Assembly: GCF_029784165.1 (NCBI RefSeq)
Contig: NC_073695.1
Coordinates: 93,565,902 to 93,629,901 of the forward strand
Direction: 5' to 3'
Source: Wyeomyia smithii
Taxonomy: Eukaryota > Arthropoda > Insecta > Diptera > Culicidae
DNA: 64,000 nucleotides
Both the position numbers and the translations under genes were made by a program. Below are positions 31,816 through 43,327 of this stretch, one piece after another. The notes under the pieces were generated by a model, which saw only the letters and a list, made by a program, of their open reading frames with translations, was not told the origin of the DNA and searched no databases. Positions within the stretch are counted from its first letter, which is position 1; every line of letters begins with the position of its first letter.

Positions 31816-33006
31816 AGTGTATTTCGAAATATTTCCAATATTCAATATTACGAAGTATTTATCGTTGCATTTTTGGGCACCCCTTTATTCATATTATAGC
31901 TCATTGACGTTATATTCATGATGTATAGATACATGGTGTAACGGTATGTCAAAACGCATAGTCAGCCATGTTGAAAAATCAGTTGACATGGCATCGGTTT
32001 GTTTATAATAATAATTGAATTTTCAGCTGCAGTTAATTTGATAAATTGAGTCTATAAAACACTTAATGATGGACTGAAATTATCATATAATTTGGCTGGG
32101 ATTAGTGATAAGATACCTATCGTGGCAAGTAGTATTCTACAGTTGTCGAAATGTAAGTCTCGCAACCGGATGAATTTGGTTCGCTCTCGTTCATTTTTAG
32201 TAGATCAATAGTAGAATTTAACCACATACAATCAACCTCCCAAGGTATGTGCTTCAGTTATCCATGTTGCGCCGGATCATAGCCGCATGAAACCTGCGCA
32301 GGAATTCAAAGCAATCGAAAATCCATAACTGGATGGAAAAATTAGCTATTACCTGTTTACCAGAAAAAAACCAGAGGATGATCAACCGGGCCGTCTCATC
32401 TTGAAAAATGATACTGTACAAATCCAAAATCTGCGACAAGGATGTAACGCAAAAAATTAGCTGGGTCGTTTTGGAATATATACTATTTTTCTTTAAGTTA
32501 GTACCGATAAATCCGTAGTATTTAATAAAATATTCAGTACTGTGAAATTTAATTTTAATTTTTTCTTCTTTGTTTTAAAACAAAATAACAAAAGATGCAC
32601 AGGGAATATGACAAATGTTTATATTTGAAAGCACATTTAAAGCAAAACTCCAAAAAGTTTTCGATGAAGTTCGCAGACAGTTAGCTACATTGAAATTGTA
32701 GGCCTTTTTTATTCTCAATTGTCTCGTTGAGTTCAATCAATATTCACAGATCAAAAATCAGCAAATTAGTCCTATCACGATTCAATATTTTCATACTTTT
32801 CTTCAACTATCCTGTACCTTGGTATATTCCGCTGATCACAAGGAAACGCGGTTAGTTTTTCTGACTTGCTGAAAATCTACAACACAAAAGATTAAGAATT
32901 ATTCAGTATACCTGCAACAGGGTAATATAACCGCAACTAAGCTTTACCTCGGTTTCTTTCTTGATCAGTTTTTTGACCGTATGCTCTAGAGTGTAGAGAA
33001 TCCAGC
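31816..33006. other. Spacer left of the BEL element, no supported gene
   Basis: AT-rich. The minus-strand open frame at 32439-32254 follows a plausible acceptor (CATCCTTGTCGCAG), but no family is recognised. A segment near 31895-31930 is the inverse of a repeat at about 48890, GTTACACCATGTATCTA. Confidence 0.35.
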
Positions 33007-34060
33007 TGTTGGTCGCGGTTCACTAGCTCCCTTTCGTAGAGCTTCCAACGCTAAGACGGGGTCTTTCTTTCCGCGGACTTGTGTGAATCGTTTCTTCAGC
33101 TTGTAAATTTTAAAATCAAGAACTTTCAAGTCTCCGGGCTTTTTTCTCCTTTGGAGGTTTGCCTTATGAAGAGAGAAATATTCAAGCTAGAAAAATATTA
33201 CAAGTTCCAGCCTTTGGGCTAACCAACGAGTATATTGCACAACTCAAAACTCACCGCTAGAATAATTCTTGGCTGAATGAGTGGAATCGTACAAACAATC
33301 TGCTGGTCGCTCTCGAGCTGGCAGTGAAGTAAACCTCAATGTTCAAGATTAAAATTCAGACTGAGATATGACTTGATTTTTATTCAACAATTTCAAACCT
33401 TATATAGTAAAATTTGGTTAAAATTATGTTCTGTAGGGGGTAAAGTAACTAATACTATAATAAAAGCTAGCTAGGGAATTTCTATACTTGTATATCTTCT
33501 TAGGGGCCATCCACATACCACGTGGACAGCTTTGGGGGGGGGGGGGGTTGGCTAATGTCCACGGTCCATACATTTTTTTTAGAATTTATATGGGCAGTTG
33601 TCCACGGAGGGGGAGATGGGGGGTCAAAATCGTTAAAAATCTGTCCACGTGGTATATGGATGGCCCCTTAGCCCTAGCTTGATTTACTGAACAAAGATAG
33701 TGATATAGTTCTGTTTCTCTTTTTATCTCAAACGTACTGATTAGAGTTAACATACATGACAAACTTCTTAAACACAGAGAAATCCGAATTTCCATACAAC
33801 ACCAAAATTCAAACATCTACCTCACGCATAGATGATCCATGCACCACGCATAGATAAGCAGTTGCATCGCAATCTCTCTTTCTCTACTACGACGCACGCA
33901 TGCGTATATCAAACCTGCACTGTTTATTTAAACCTAAAAGGAGCGCGGAAAGTTAAGATCGAACGAGATCTCCTTTTTTCATATCCTTTCCATTTCACTT
34001 TCGTTCTCGTTTGGTCAAGTATGGATTTTAAATAATGACGATAGCATACGTTGCGTAACA
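33007..34060 (-). repeat. BEL 3' LTR (contains a MITE)
   Basis: It matches 47750-48667 apart from scattered substitutions, a 32-bp deletion near 34016 and a 165-bp MITE. The coding-strand sequence just before it, ACGGGGTCCGGAAA, is the likely polypurine tract. Confidence 0.92.
33503..33667. mobile_element. 165-bp MITE in the 3' LTR
   Basis: The inverted ends GGGGCCATCCACATACCACG are flanked by TTA at 33500-33502 and 33668-33670. The other LTR (near 48243) has one TTA and no insert, a direct empty site. A 3-bp TTA duplication suggests a PIF/Harbinger-type element. Confidence 0.92.
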
Positions 34061-34116
34061 TTTCCGGACCCCGTAAATCCACTTGATTGATTTACCAACT
34101 CGGGCACAACGCAACA

Positions 34117-34792
34117 TTATGCATTTTCTGTTATTACAGGATAAAGTCTTCCTTCATATGAAGTTACAATATTTGTTTCTGAGTTTCTATCCGACACGGG
34201 TACTGAGGGTTTAGCTTGTTCATCACATTTATTATTTGTTCTAGATACATGTCGGTGAGAAAGAAAACTAGTAATGCTGTCCCAGAATGACGCTATTAAT
34301 TGCCAACTAAGTCCATAGATATCATATAATATTCTACCATGCATGATTGTATCTATGATAAATTTGATAATACTTCCTATCATATAAACTCCTATGGCGG
34401 TCGAGGTTATGTTGCCTAACCAGGTAGACCATGATATAAATTTAGACCAATATTTATTTAAAATATTATCAAAGAGTTTTTCTGAAATTAATGCTTCAAA
34501 ATGATACCCCTGACTATTAGGATGTTGACCGGTAATCATTTTATGTAATACTGTCGATGCTATTCGCCTATCACCTTGTTCATATATCATATTTTTCATT
34601 TTAATTACACTGTTTGCATCATAGATTCCTGTTTGCATTAAACTAGGTAAAGGTGTATAAGACCAAGTTGTTGTGATATCACTAGTAAGTTTTTTAGGTG
34701 ACACAGCTTCTCTTATCCGTCCATCTGTTGTATACCATTGCCCTCCAAATTTAAATTTAGCTGGTAATAGTGGTGTACAATCGATTTCAGTT
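34117..34792 (-). pseudogene. env: BEL env-like glycoprotein, C-terminal part
   Basis: Open on the minus strand down to the stop at 34117. It has an ectodomain stretch, a hydrophobic membrane anchor near the middle, and a polar cytoplasmic tail. It is cut off from the rest of the gene by the R1-clade insertion at 34807. The position after integrase, the membrane anchor, and the Cys-containing N-terminal half at 40130-41538 fit the virus-derived env of mosquito BEL elements; a chuvirus-like origin is known for such elements and is my inference here. Broken; not a functional gene. Confidence 0.65.
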
Positions 34793-35442
34793 CCACGTAC
34801 TTGTAATTGGCCGAGCTGCAGGCCACCACGGGTCGACGCCTGGCGACCGTCGAGGCCATGCACGCGTGTGTGACCACCGATAGGTGTGTGATAGCATCAA
34901 TTAGTCCTGGACCGGCAGCGGGAGCTTGCCTAGGGTGTGGTGGGGTTTCGGGCATTGGGCAGTCGATTCCCCGTAAAAGCCACGGCCACCCGTAAACAGC
35001 TTCGACGGAGCGAGTAGTGCCGCTCCCATCATCCAAATGCACTAACCTGCCTATTGGGGCTGATACCAGTAAGGTCCCAATTATGGTGTACTGGTCGCTG
35101 TGTTTTTAGGTTTTTGAGAGAGAATACGATTTTATACCACGACGTAGGGCTGGCACCTGCACCGAGCTCCCTTAGTAAAGTCGTGTGACAACGGCTTGAA
35201 ACGGCGAGGTGGCATACGGCTGCAGGGGTCTCCGTCCCGTAAAACCTGGCAGGCCTTCCAGTACGTTCCGCGGTCATTGCCTGATGGGAATCAGGCAGGA
35301 GTGGGATCGGATGCCCTTTCCTGACTTACGCCGGTCGGGAGGCGTCATAGTTGCTCATGAGGGGCTATGGCAACCTTCACTAGCCATGACCTCACTGCTC
35401 CGGCATAGGCCACCATGGGACCATATAGGCGACCACTCCACC

Positions 35443-37024
35443 ATGACCAAGGATAGCGGCTGGAAGGGGGACCCTTTTAACCAAAATTTTTACCTATAAA
35501 ATCGACGAAGAGGGGAAGGTAGTGGATGGGGCGGACGGGCTAGTAAACCCGTTTGCCAGGCGGGGCATCGCCCGGTCTCCACCGAGACTGGCCGATGCCG
35601 GTAAAGGCGGCGCACAGGTTGGTACACCTTTTGCGACACCGACAGGGGAATTCCGAGTTGGGGCAAAGGCGGGCACGCCTAAGCCAGCACCAACCGGAAC
35701 GGCAAAGACTGGTGGCAAGGTGGAAACACCTAAAACCGCCAAGGAGCGGGAACAGATATCTGGGGCTGTGCTACTCTCTGCGGTAGAAAGCCACATGAAT
35801 AAGTTCCCAAGCGTGGAGGCGGTGTCCGTACAACTTGACGAAATACTCAAGTTCACGGACGAACGTAGCAACATATCAAAAGACCTGAAACAATGTCTTC
35901 TGTTGTTACGTATGAACGTTTGCAGCGCGAAGTCCGAGCTTTCGCAAGCCCTTAAACGGGCTAACGATGCCGAAAGCAAGGCACTCGCGCTAGAGGCGAG
36001 GCTCAACCAGCCTAAAAAAGGGAGTGCTGCAGCTGTGTCTAAATACACACAAACAGCTGCAGCATCGTTTGCCGAAGTCTATTCAACTGAACCGACTGGC
36101 AAACGTGCGAGGGGCTCTCCGGGGGAAACGGCCCCCAGGACGCAACGAAGGCGGTTGTTCGGTGACAGCCAGGAAGCTGGCTCGTCGGTCCAGCCAAGCA
36201 AAGAACCGGCAAACGGCGAAGCCACGGCTTGGACCACCGTGGTGAATAAGAAGCGGCAGAAGTGGGAACGTCGCGCGAAGCGCGGCGACCGCAATAAGAA
36301 GCCGCAAGGGGCGAGTAGGCGGAGCAAGGGTGACGCGCTCATTTTCAAGACCGATGCGTCTAAGTACGCCGAAGTCTTGAAGGCCATGAGAGGCGAACCC
36401 AAGCTCAAAGACCTCGGCACGGACGTCAGGTCAATTCGTCGGTCACGCACCGGCGAGATGATCCTCGAACTCCGCAAATAGGCGAAGGGCAAGGGCTGTG
36501 CCTATAAAAAGACGGCCCAGGAAGTGCTAGGCGAGGAGGTTCAAATCCGAGCCCTCACTCCTGAAGTGACTCTCCAGCTTAAAAACCTGGACGAGATCAC
36601 CGAAGGGTGTGACATAGCACAAGCCTTCGAACGAGAGTGTGGAGTGGTAGTGACCGCAGAGGCAGTTCGTCTCCGCAGGGGCCCGGTCGGCACCCAGGTT
36701 GCTACCATAAAGCTTCCACTAGCGGAGGGTAACAAGGCCCTGAAGAAGGCCACGTTGAAGGTGGGTTGGTCGGTCTGCCCTTTGGGCACCTTCCAACAGC
36801 CTGACGTTTGCTTCAGGTGCTTTGAGCGGGGGCATAAATCCTGGTCGTGCAAAGGGCCTGACAGGTCCAATTTATGCCGCCGCTGCGGTGGCGCAGGCCA
36901 CAAGGCACGGGACTGCGGTGCACCTCCCAAGTGTCTGGTATGCACCGGTAAACGGGACGCCAAACACGCCATGGGAGGCCCCAAGTGTCCGGCTGCACGG
37001 CCGGCTACTAAGCCGCAGGCCTGA
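35443..37024 (+). pseudogene. R1-clade ORF1 (Gag-like)
   Basis: The likely start is ATG at 35443 (MTKDSGWKGDPFNQN). A frame change occurs at about 35485-35500, after which the frame runs to 36481, where an in-frame TAG interrupts it (36479-36481). It resumes in the same frame to TGA at 37022-37024. Three zinc knuckles are visible: CFRCFERGHKSWSC, CRRCGGAGHKARDC and a third CLVC...C block. The protein would coat element RNA. One frameshift and one nonsense codon make this copy inactive. Confidence 0.85.
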
Positions 37025-37026
37025 GG

Positions 37027-39996
37027 GTGATACAGTTAAACCTGAACCACTGCTATGCGGCGCAGCAGTTGCTACACCAAGCGGCTGCTGAGTCGTTGTC
37101 GGACGTGGCCATCGTCTCGGACCCATACCGTATCCCAACCGGAAACGGTAACTGGGTATCGGACAAGTCTGGGAAGACGGCCATTTGCACGACAGGCAGG
37201 TCCCCGGTCCAGGAGATTGTGTCGACCTCCAGAGAGGGGTACGTTATTGCCAAAGTGGATGGAGTATTCTACTGCAGTTGCTATGCTCCGCCAAGTTGGT
37301 CTACCGAAACGTTCGCGCAGATGGTTGATCAAGCAACCGTGGAACTGACGGGCCTATGGCCGTTGGTGGTTGCGGGTGACTTCAACGCTTGGGCTGTCGA
37401 GTGATGGAGTCGCTGTACAAACCAGAGGGGCCAGGTCTTGTTGGAAGCTTTGGCAAAGCTCAACTTAGACTTGGCTAACGTTGGTACAAAATGCACCTAC
37501 AGTAGAAACGGTGCCGAATCGATTATCGATGTGACGTTCTGCAGCCCGGGACTGATCACGAACTGGAGGGTAGACGACAGCTACACGAATAGCGATCACC
37601 AATCGATCCGCTATGAGGTAGGCGTGCGGAAGCAAACAGCGAGTAGGGCCAATATTCCATCCTTCTACGGCTGGAAAACATTGCATTTCGATGCAGATGT
37701 TTTTGGGCAGGCAATTAGAAGGAAGCACGAAGGGGGTGAACTGCTCCCGGATGTGGACCATCTAAATTCGATGCTGTCATGGGCGTGCGACGTCACGATG
37801 CCTAGGTCTCGTCCGCCTAGAGAGGGTAGGCCACCGACATACTGGTGGAGCGATACGATAGCAGGCCTGCGCAATGCATGCCTCCTTGCAAGACGGAGAA
37901 TGCAACGCGCACGTTCCGACGAGCAAAGAGCGGAACGCGGTGTCGCATTCAGATCCGTTAAGGCAACGCTTAAGAGCGCAATCAGAGCCAGCGAACGAGC
38001 CTGTTTCGAACGACTCTGCGCCAGTGCCAATTCGAACCCGTGGGGTGACGCCTACAGGATCGTTATGACCAAGACTAGAGGTGCGCTAGCCCCGGCCGAA
38101 CAATCACCAGCGATGCTAGAAACGATCATTCAGGGCCTCTTCCCAAGCCACGAACCAAGTCCCTGGCCTCCGGCTGACGAGTCACCACCTACCGTGAGTG
38201 AAGGCAGCCGCGCAGAGGCTGACGATGCGGTAAGGGTGACGGAAGATGAATTGATCGAGATCGCAAACTCCCTGAAGGTAGGCAAGGCTCCGGGACCAGA
38301 CGGAATCCCGAACTTGGCCATCAAAGAAGCCCCCGGGTTGTTCAGGGCGGTCATGCAGAAATGCCTTGACGACTGCCTCTTCCCGGACGTGTGGAAGCGC
38401 CAGAGGCTGGTGCTGTTGCCGAAGGTTGGGAAACCACCAGGTGACCCATCGGCATACAGACCAATCTGCCTGCTGGACACGGCGGGCAAGGTGCTTGAGA
38501 GGGTAATCCTCAATAGACTGGTGAAATATACAGAAAGTGCGAACGGTCTATCAAGCAACCAGTTCGGTTTTCGAAAAGGTAGGTCCACGGTGGATGCAAT
38601 TCTCTCCGTCACCAGAACGGCTGAGGTTGCAATCCAACGCAAGAGGAGGGGCATTCGTTACTGCGCGATCGTCACGCTTGACGTGAAGAACGCGTTTAAC
38701 AGTGCCAGCTGGGACTCCATAGCCTTAGCGCTACAGAGTCTCAGAGTGCCGACGCCGCTGTACAAGATTCTGGGCAACTACTTTCAGAATCGAGTGCTAG
38801 TGTATAACACAAACGAGGGTCAGAAAAGCGTTCCGGTTACCGCAGGTGTACCGCAAGGTTCCATCCTGGGTCCGGTACTGTGGAACGCTATGTATGACGG
38901 CGTGTTAAAACTAACACTCCCTCCAGGGGTGGTGATCGTGGGCTTCGCCGATGACATAACTCTTGAGGTCTATGGCGAGTCTATTAGAGAGGTAGAGTTA
39001 AAGGCCGCGCTATCAATACGCGTAGTGGAAGACTGGATGCACTCCAGGAAACTAGCGCACCATAAGACTGAAGTTATTGTTGTAAATAACAGAAAGTCTG
39101 AGCAGTAGGCATCGATTAGTGCCGGTACATGCACTATCGCCTCAAAACTCTCGTTGAAGCTTCTGGGGGTTATGATCGACGACAAGCTCACGTTCGGGAG
39201 CCACGTCGATTATACCTGCAAGAAAGCTTCCATGGCTGTGGCAGCGCTATCTCGCATGATGGCAAACAGCTCGGCGGTTCGTAGCAGCAGGCTTGCTAGC
39301 GTGACCACGTCCATACTCAGGTATGGAGGACCAGTGTGGTCCAAGGTATTGAGTACCTCGTGCCATCGCGGCAAACTCGAGAGTACGTACAGGCTAATGT
39401 GCCTAAGGGTCGCGTGCGCATACCGAACAGTGTCGTACGAGGCGGTTTGCGTCCTGGCTGGCATGATGCCCATCAGCATCATCGTCAAAGAGGATGTAGA
39501 GTGCTTCGACCAACGCGACACGAGGGGGATTCGCAACACCATACGGTCATCCTCAATGGCCAGGTGGCAGCGGGAGTGGTCCAACACTACAAAAGGTAGA
39601 TGGACACACCGACTCATTCCAGAGTTAGCAGGCTGGATTAATAGGCGCCATGGGGAAGTAACCTTCCATCTGACACAGATCCTGTCAGGCCATGGCTGCT
39701 TTAGGCAGTACCTGCATAGGTTCGGGTACGCCGAGTCCCCTATGTGCCCCGCTTGTACGGGTGCGGAAGAAAGCGCAGAGCATGTGTTCTTCACATGTCC
39801 GCGCTTCGAGCGGGTACGGTACGAAAGGCTGGCAATAAGTGGGATGGACACCACGCCAGAGAATATAGTGCGTAGGATGTGCGAAAATAGGGAAATCTGG
39901 GATGCGGTCATCACGGCAGCATCACAGATCGTTGGTATTTTGCAGGGCACCAATCGACGGGAAACCATCGACGTGCCCCAGTTAGTTAACGGTTAA
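37027..39996 (+). pseudogene. R1-clade ORF2 (endonuclease-reverse transcriptase)
   Basis: It begins 2 bp after the ORF1 stop (TGAGGGTGATAC), a layout typical of reinitiation. The endonuclease segment contains VVAGDFNAWAVE and SDHQSI, the RT contains PGPDGIPN, FGFRKGRSTVDA, AGVPQGSILGP and the catalytic FADD (around 38948), and the C-terminus has a CPAC...EHVFFTC knuckle. Two in-frame nonsense codons (TGA 37402-37404, TAG 39106-39108) interrupt it, yet I see no frameshift over about 990 codons. The R1 clade is supported by FADD and the knuckle. Confidence 0.9.
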
Positions 39997-40129
39997 CTAA
40001 CTGGCCTGTACAGGCTGCTCTGCTGCCCATAGAGGTAAGTGCGAAAAGCACGACGGGCCCTCTCCCTGAAGTAATGCCTAACGGCGGTCCCGGGGAGACC
40101 AAGGGCTTTGGCTGTTCAGCTTAGGTTGC

Positions 40130-41538
40130 TCAGCATGGGTAAAAGCAGCCACGTACTTGTAACATACGTGTTACTGGGGCGATAAACATAGAAATGTTGT
40201 TATGGCTAACTGGTATTTCCTGATAACATCTATCATCAGCTCGTGGAGTTACATACACTGGTTTACACTCTAAAATATGTAAAACTTCTCCAGCTACTAC
40301 CGCTGTGTAACCTGTCCGTTTGACTATACTGGTTACAAATTCAGCTGGATTTATTCTAGCTAATATTAATTTAGTTTCCATAAGATCCATGTCAATTTTA
40401 CATATTTCCGTCATGACTGAATTATATACGTCGTCTAATTTTTGACCAATATAGTTTTCAACTAGTGTTATTTTTTAATTAAAATGAGTAAAAATGTCAT
40501 TATTTCTTCCAGAGATAGGTCTATGTTTAAATGGTGACTTATAATCTGAAACTTCTACAATCAAAATTCGAGGATGATCTGTAGTGTATCCATTGTATCC
40601 ACACACCTGAGTCTCTTCACGTGTTTTTATTGAAAACAACTGACTCTCAGTTATCGATGTGTAAATAGTATGTTTTCGCATATTTTTATCGTTAGAAATG
40701 TTGTTTACAGTTTTGTTTACGAATCCTTCGTAAATAACTTCAAATTCAGAATCTTCACAACGACGATTCATTTGAACATCCCATGTCATGTACCCATCTT
40801 CGGAATCTAAACATTTTCCTAACGAGTAAGTACATACGATTCCCTTTCTTAAAATAATTTGATCATTTTCTATATCTACTACAGCTGAGTAATCTTGAAG
40901 AGTTATCTCATACTCATAGTAAACAAGAGCTTTGGTCCATGTATATAATGCAGTTCTATACGTTCCTCCTTCACACGTACTTCCTCTGACGCTGCCAACG
41001 ATTAAAGTTCACCTCTAGTTGTACCATTTCGTTTTAATTCACGAATGTTGTGGTTGTCGGATAATGACACAATTCCAAGTGTTTGAGATATACGACATTC
41101 CTCTGAGGTGAATTCTTTCACAATATAAGAAAAACTTCTTTCGTAATCAGAAGTATGCGAGTGCATACCACAGTGACGAATTGAACGTTTTATTATCACC
41201 TTACATTGGTAAACTTTAACGTCTTCCTTGGCTTGTCTTTGAAGCACCTGTATTTTAACTTCTGAGGATGTAAGATTTGTTACTGATGGCAAACAAGAAG
41301 ATACATCGATCAAAGAATAAGTTGTTAAATTAACGTTTGGATCGGTGCAGTCATATGCGATCAAACCTTCTGTATTCATCCCAACTATAGATCCTAATAG
41401 CATCATAAAAATCAATAGCAGTAGATTACATGGGTATGGTCTTATTTTTGTCGCTGACGTTTTTTTTGGTTTTGTAGTTTGTAATTGATCTCTAATAGAT
41501 TTTATTTTCTCGATATCAATCTTTTTTCTTTTCCCCAT
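40130..41538 (-). pseudogene. env: BEL env-like glycoprotein, N-terminal and middle parts
   Basis: The N-terminal piece (41538-41002) starts with an ATG, a basic cytoplasmic-like stretch and one hydrophobic segment (signal or anchor), followed by a Cys-containing ectodomain with several N-glycosylation sequons. The frame shifts between 41002 and 40789, is interrupted again between 40475 and 40414, and ends at the R1-clade insertion. The family is inferred as the chuvirus-like glycoprotein class carried by mosquito BEL elements. Frameshifts, stops and the insertion leave no continuous gene. Confidence 0.65.
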
Positions 41539-41754
41539 TCGGAAAAGTTTATGTCAGCTCTTCGTTTGATTCCGATATGAGGTGAAATTTCTTCTATCCG
41601 TTGAACCTTTAATATGGGCTGCGGTTTTTCATATTTTGATAATCTTTTTTTAATCGATCCTTTATATTCAAGGTCATTAGAAATGTGTAAAACGTGATTA
41701 ATTGGTTCTTAAGCTTTTTCAGGAACTAATATTGGCATTAACATTTGATCTGCA

Positions 41755-43205
41755 TCAATTGGTTTTGTTTTCCGCACGTCTAATTTTTACTTTTCTTACT
41801 TGACCATCCTCTGACATATTTGCTTCAATGACTCTACCTTTTAACCACTTTCCTGGAATACTCTTTTCATCGACTATCATAACGATATCATCTATTCTGA
41901 TAGGTTCTACTTCTTTTGTCCATTTGTTTCTTTTTAGTAAAGTTGGTATATACTCTGTTTTCCATCGGTTCCAGAATGTTCGGGTAAAGTGTTGTAGCTT
42001 TTTCCATTGTGCTTTGGAAGTTATATCTGCCTCAGGAGAGTATGGTGGTACATATTCACCTGCTCTTCCAATGAGGAAGTGAAATGGTGTTAAAACCTCA
42101 TCCTCGATATCTTCTACTGGTATGTGAGTCAACGGTCGAGAATTAATGAAATATTCTGCTTGTATAAGCGCCGATCTCAATGTTCCTTGTTGTATTTTAC
42201 CTTGTGTTAACATTACTTTAAGCGATATTTTGATTGATCTAATCAATCGCTCCCAAACTCCACCAAAATGTGAGCTGCTGGTGGATTAAAACTCCAGTTT
42301 ATTTTCAACATAGCTGCTGTTTCATTTTCCATTTTCTTATTTATTGCTTTTATTAGATTTTTCATTTCTTTTTCTGCTCCCACGAAATTAGTTCCATTGT
42401 CACTCAAAAGATGTAAGATTTTACCTCTTCTATTCTGAAAGTTACGGAGACACATTAAAAATGAATCCGTGTCAAGTTTCTCGGCCATTTCTAAATGCAC
42501 GGCACGAGTTGATAAGCATGTAAAAATTACACCCCATCGTTTTTCGACTGATCGTCTAACTAAAACCTCAAATGGCCCAAAATAGTCTACACCAGTGTTA
42601 GTGAATGGATATATGAATGATTCTAATCTAAACTCTGGTAGAGGTGCCATTTTTGGAGGTTGTGGTCTTGCTTTATCATTCAAACACTTCTGACAATGTC
42701 TTTTAACGAGTTGAAGTACAGTTCTTACATCGAGAATCCAGTACTTAATTTGAAGAGCAGCAATTACTGTACTGTCGCTATGATGTAAATATTTCTCATG
42801 ATAACTCTTTACTACTAAATAAGTTATATAATGTCCCTGCGGTAAAAGAATTGGTTTACTCATCGTTGTTGTAACGTTACTTGCGAGTTCCAATCTTCCT
42901 TTACTACGCATAACCTTGTTTTCATCAAGAATTGGGTTATATTTCGATAATTTTCCAGGAGAAGTTAGATGACCATTAGCTGTTAGGTCTTCCATCTCCT
43001 TTTGAAAACAGCTCCATTGTGCCTTCCTATATAAGGCATTTTCTATAATTTGATATTCATTCAAAGTAACATGTTTTTTGAAGTGTGGACTTTTATAGTA
43101 CCATTCTGCAAATTTTTTGTAGGTGCAGAGGTGTTTAACTAACCTCCACCAATCTGAATAATGATTCTCTGGAATAAAATCTAGCATTTTGCATATCTGA
43201 TGCAT
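41755..43205 (-). pseudogene. BEL integrase and DUF5641-type C-terminal domain
   Basis: Integrase lies at 43205-42243: a zinc-type HHCC region (YLHHSD, RHCQKC), then the catalytic core with VDYFGPF and LLSDNGTNFVGA. The frame breaks near 42245 and the C-terminal domain continues at 42246-41755 in another frame (NSRPLTHI, TPFHFLIGR, WKTEYIPTLLKRNKW). The order and motifs are those of BEL/Pao integrases. Together they would insert the DNA copy with a 5-bp stagger. Confidence 0.9.
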
Positions 43206-43327
43206 AGCTACTAAATTACCTTTATCTGATTTTTTTTCTAAAAATTGGCCATTTGTCTTCTGACAGTTTTAAAAATTTAGGTCCATTCAACCATTTTTCC
43301 CAAGAGTTTGTTCGTCTTGTAGCTTCG

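Larger units (their letters stand above)
34807..40148 (+). mobile_element. R1-clade non-LTR retrotransposon inserted in BEL env
   Basis: It is flanked by the 14-bp duplication CCACGTACTTGTAA (34793-34806, 40149-40162), which identifies the exact insertion into the env gene. It has a 5' untranslated region of about 640 bp, ORF1 with three CCHC knuckles, ORF2 with endonuclease, RT and a C-terminal zinc knuckle, and a 150-bp 3' region without poly(A). It appears full-length and is much more GC-rich than its host. Confidence 0.92.

Noticed and set aside
33586..34035. Open frames inside the BEL LTRs, repeated at 48167-48595
   Set aside because: LTR sequence; the frame is broken by the MITE in one LTR and matches no protein.
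35494..39968. Long minus-strand frames such as 35494-36048, 36079-36492, 38130-38654 and 39210-39968
   Set aside because: They are antisense shadows of the GC-rich R1-clade ORFs, which carry clear motifs on the plus strand.
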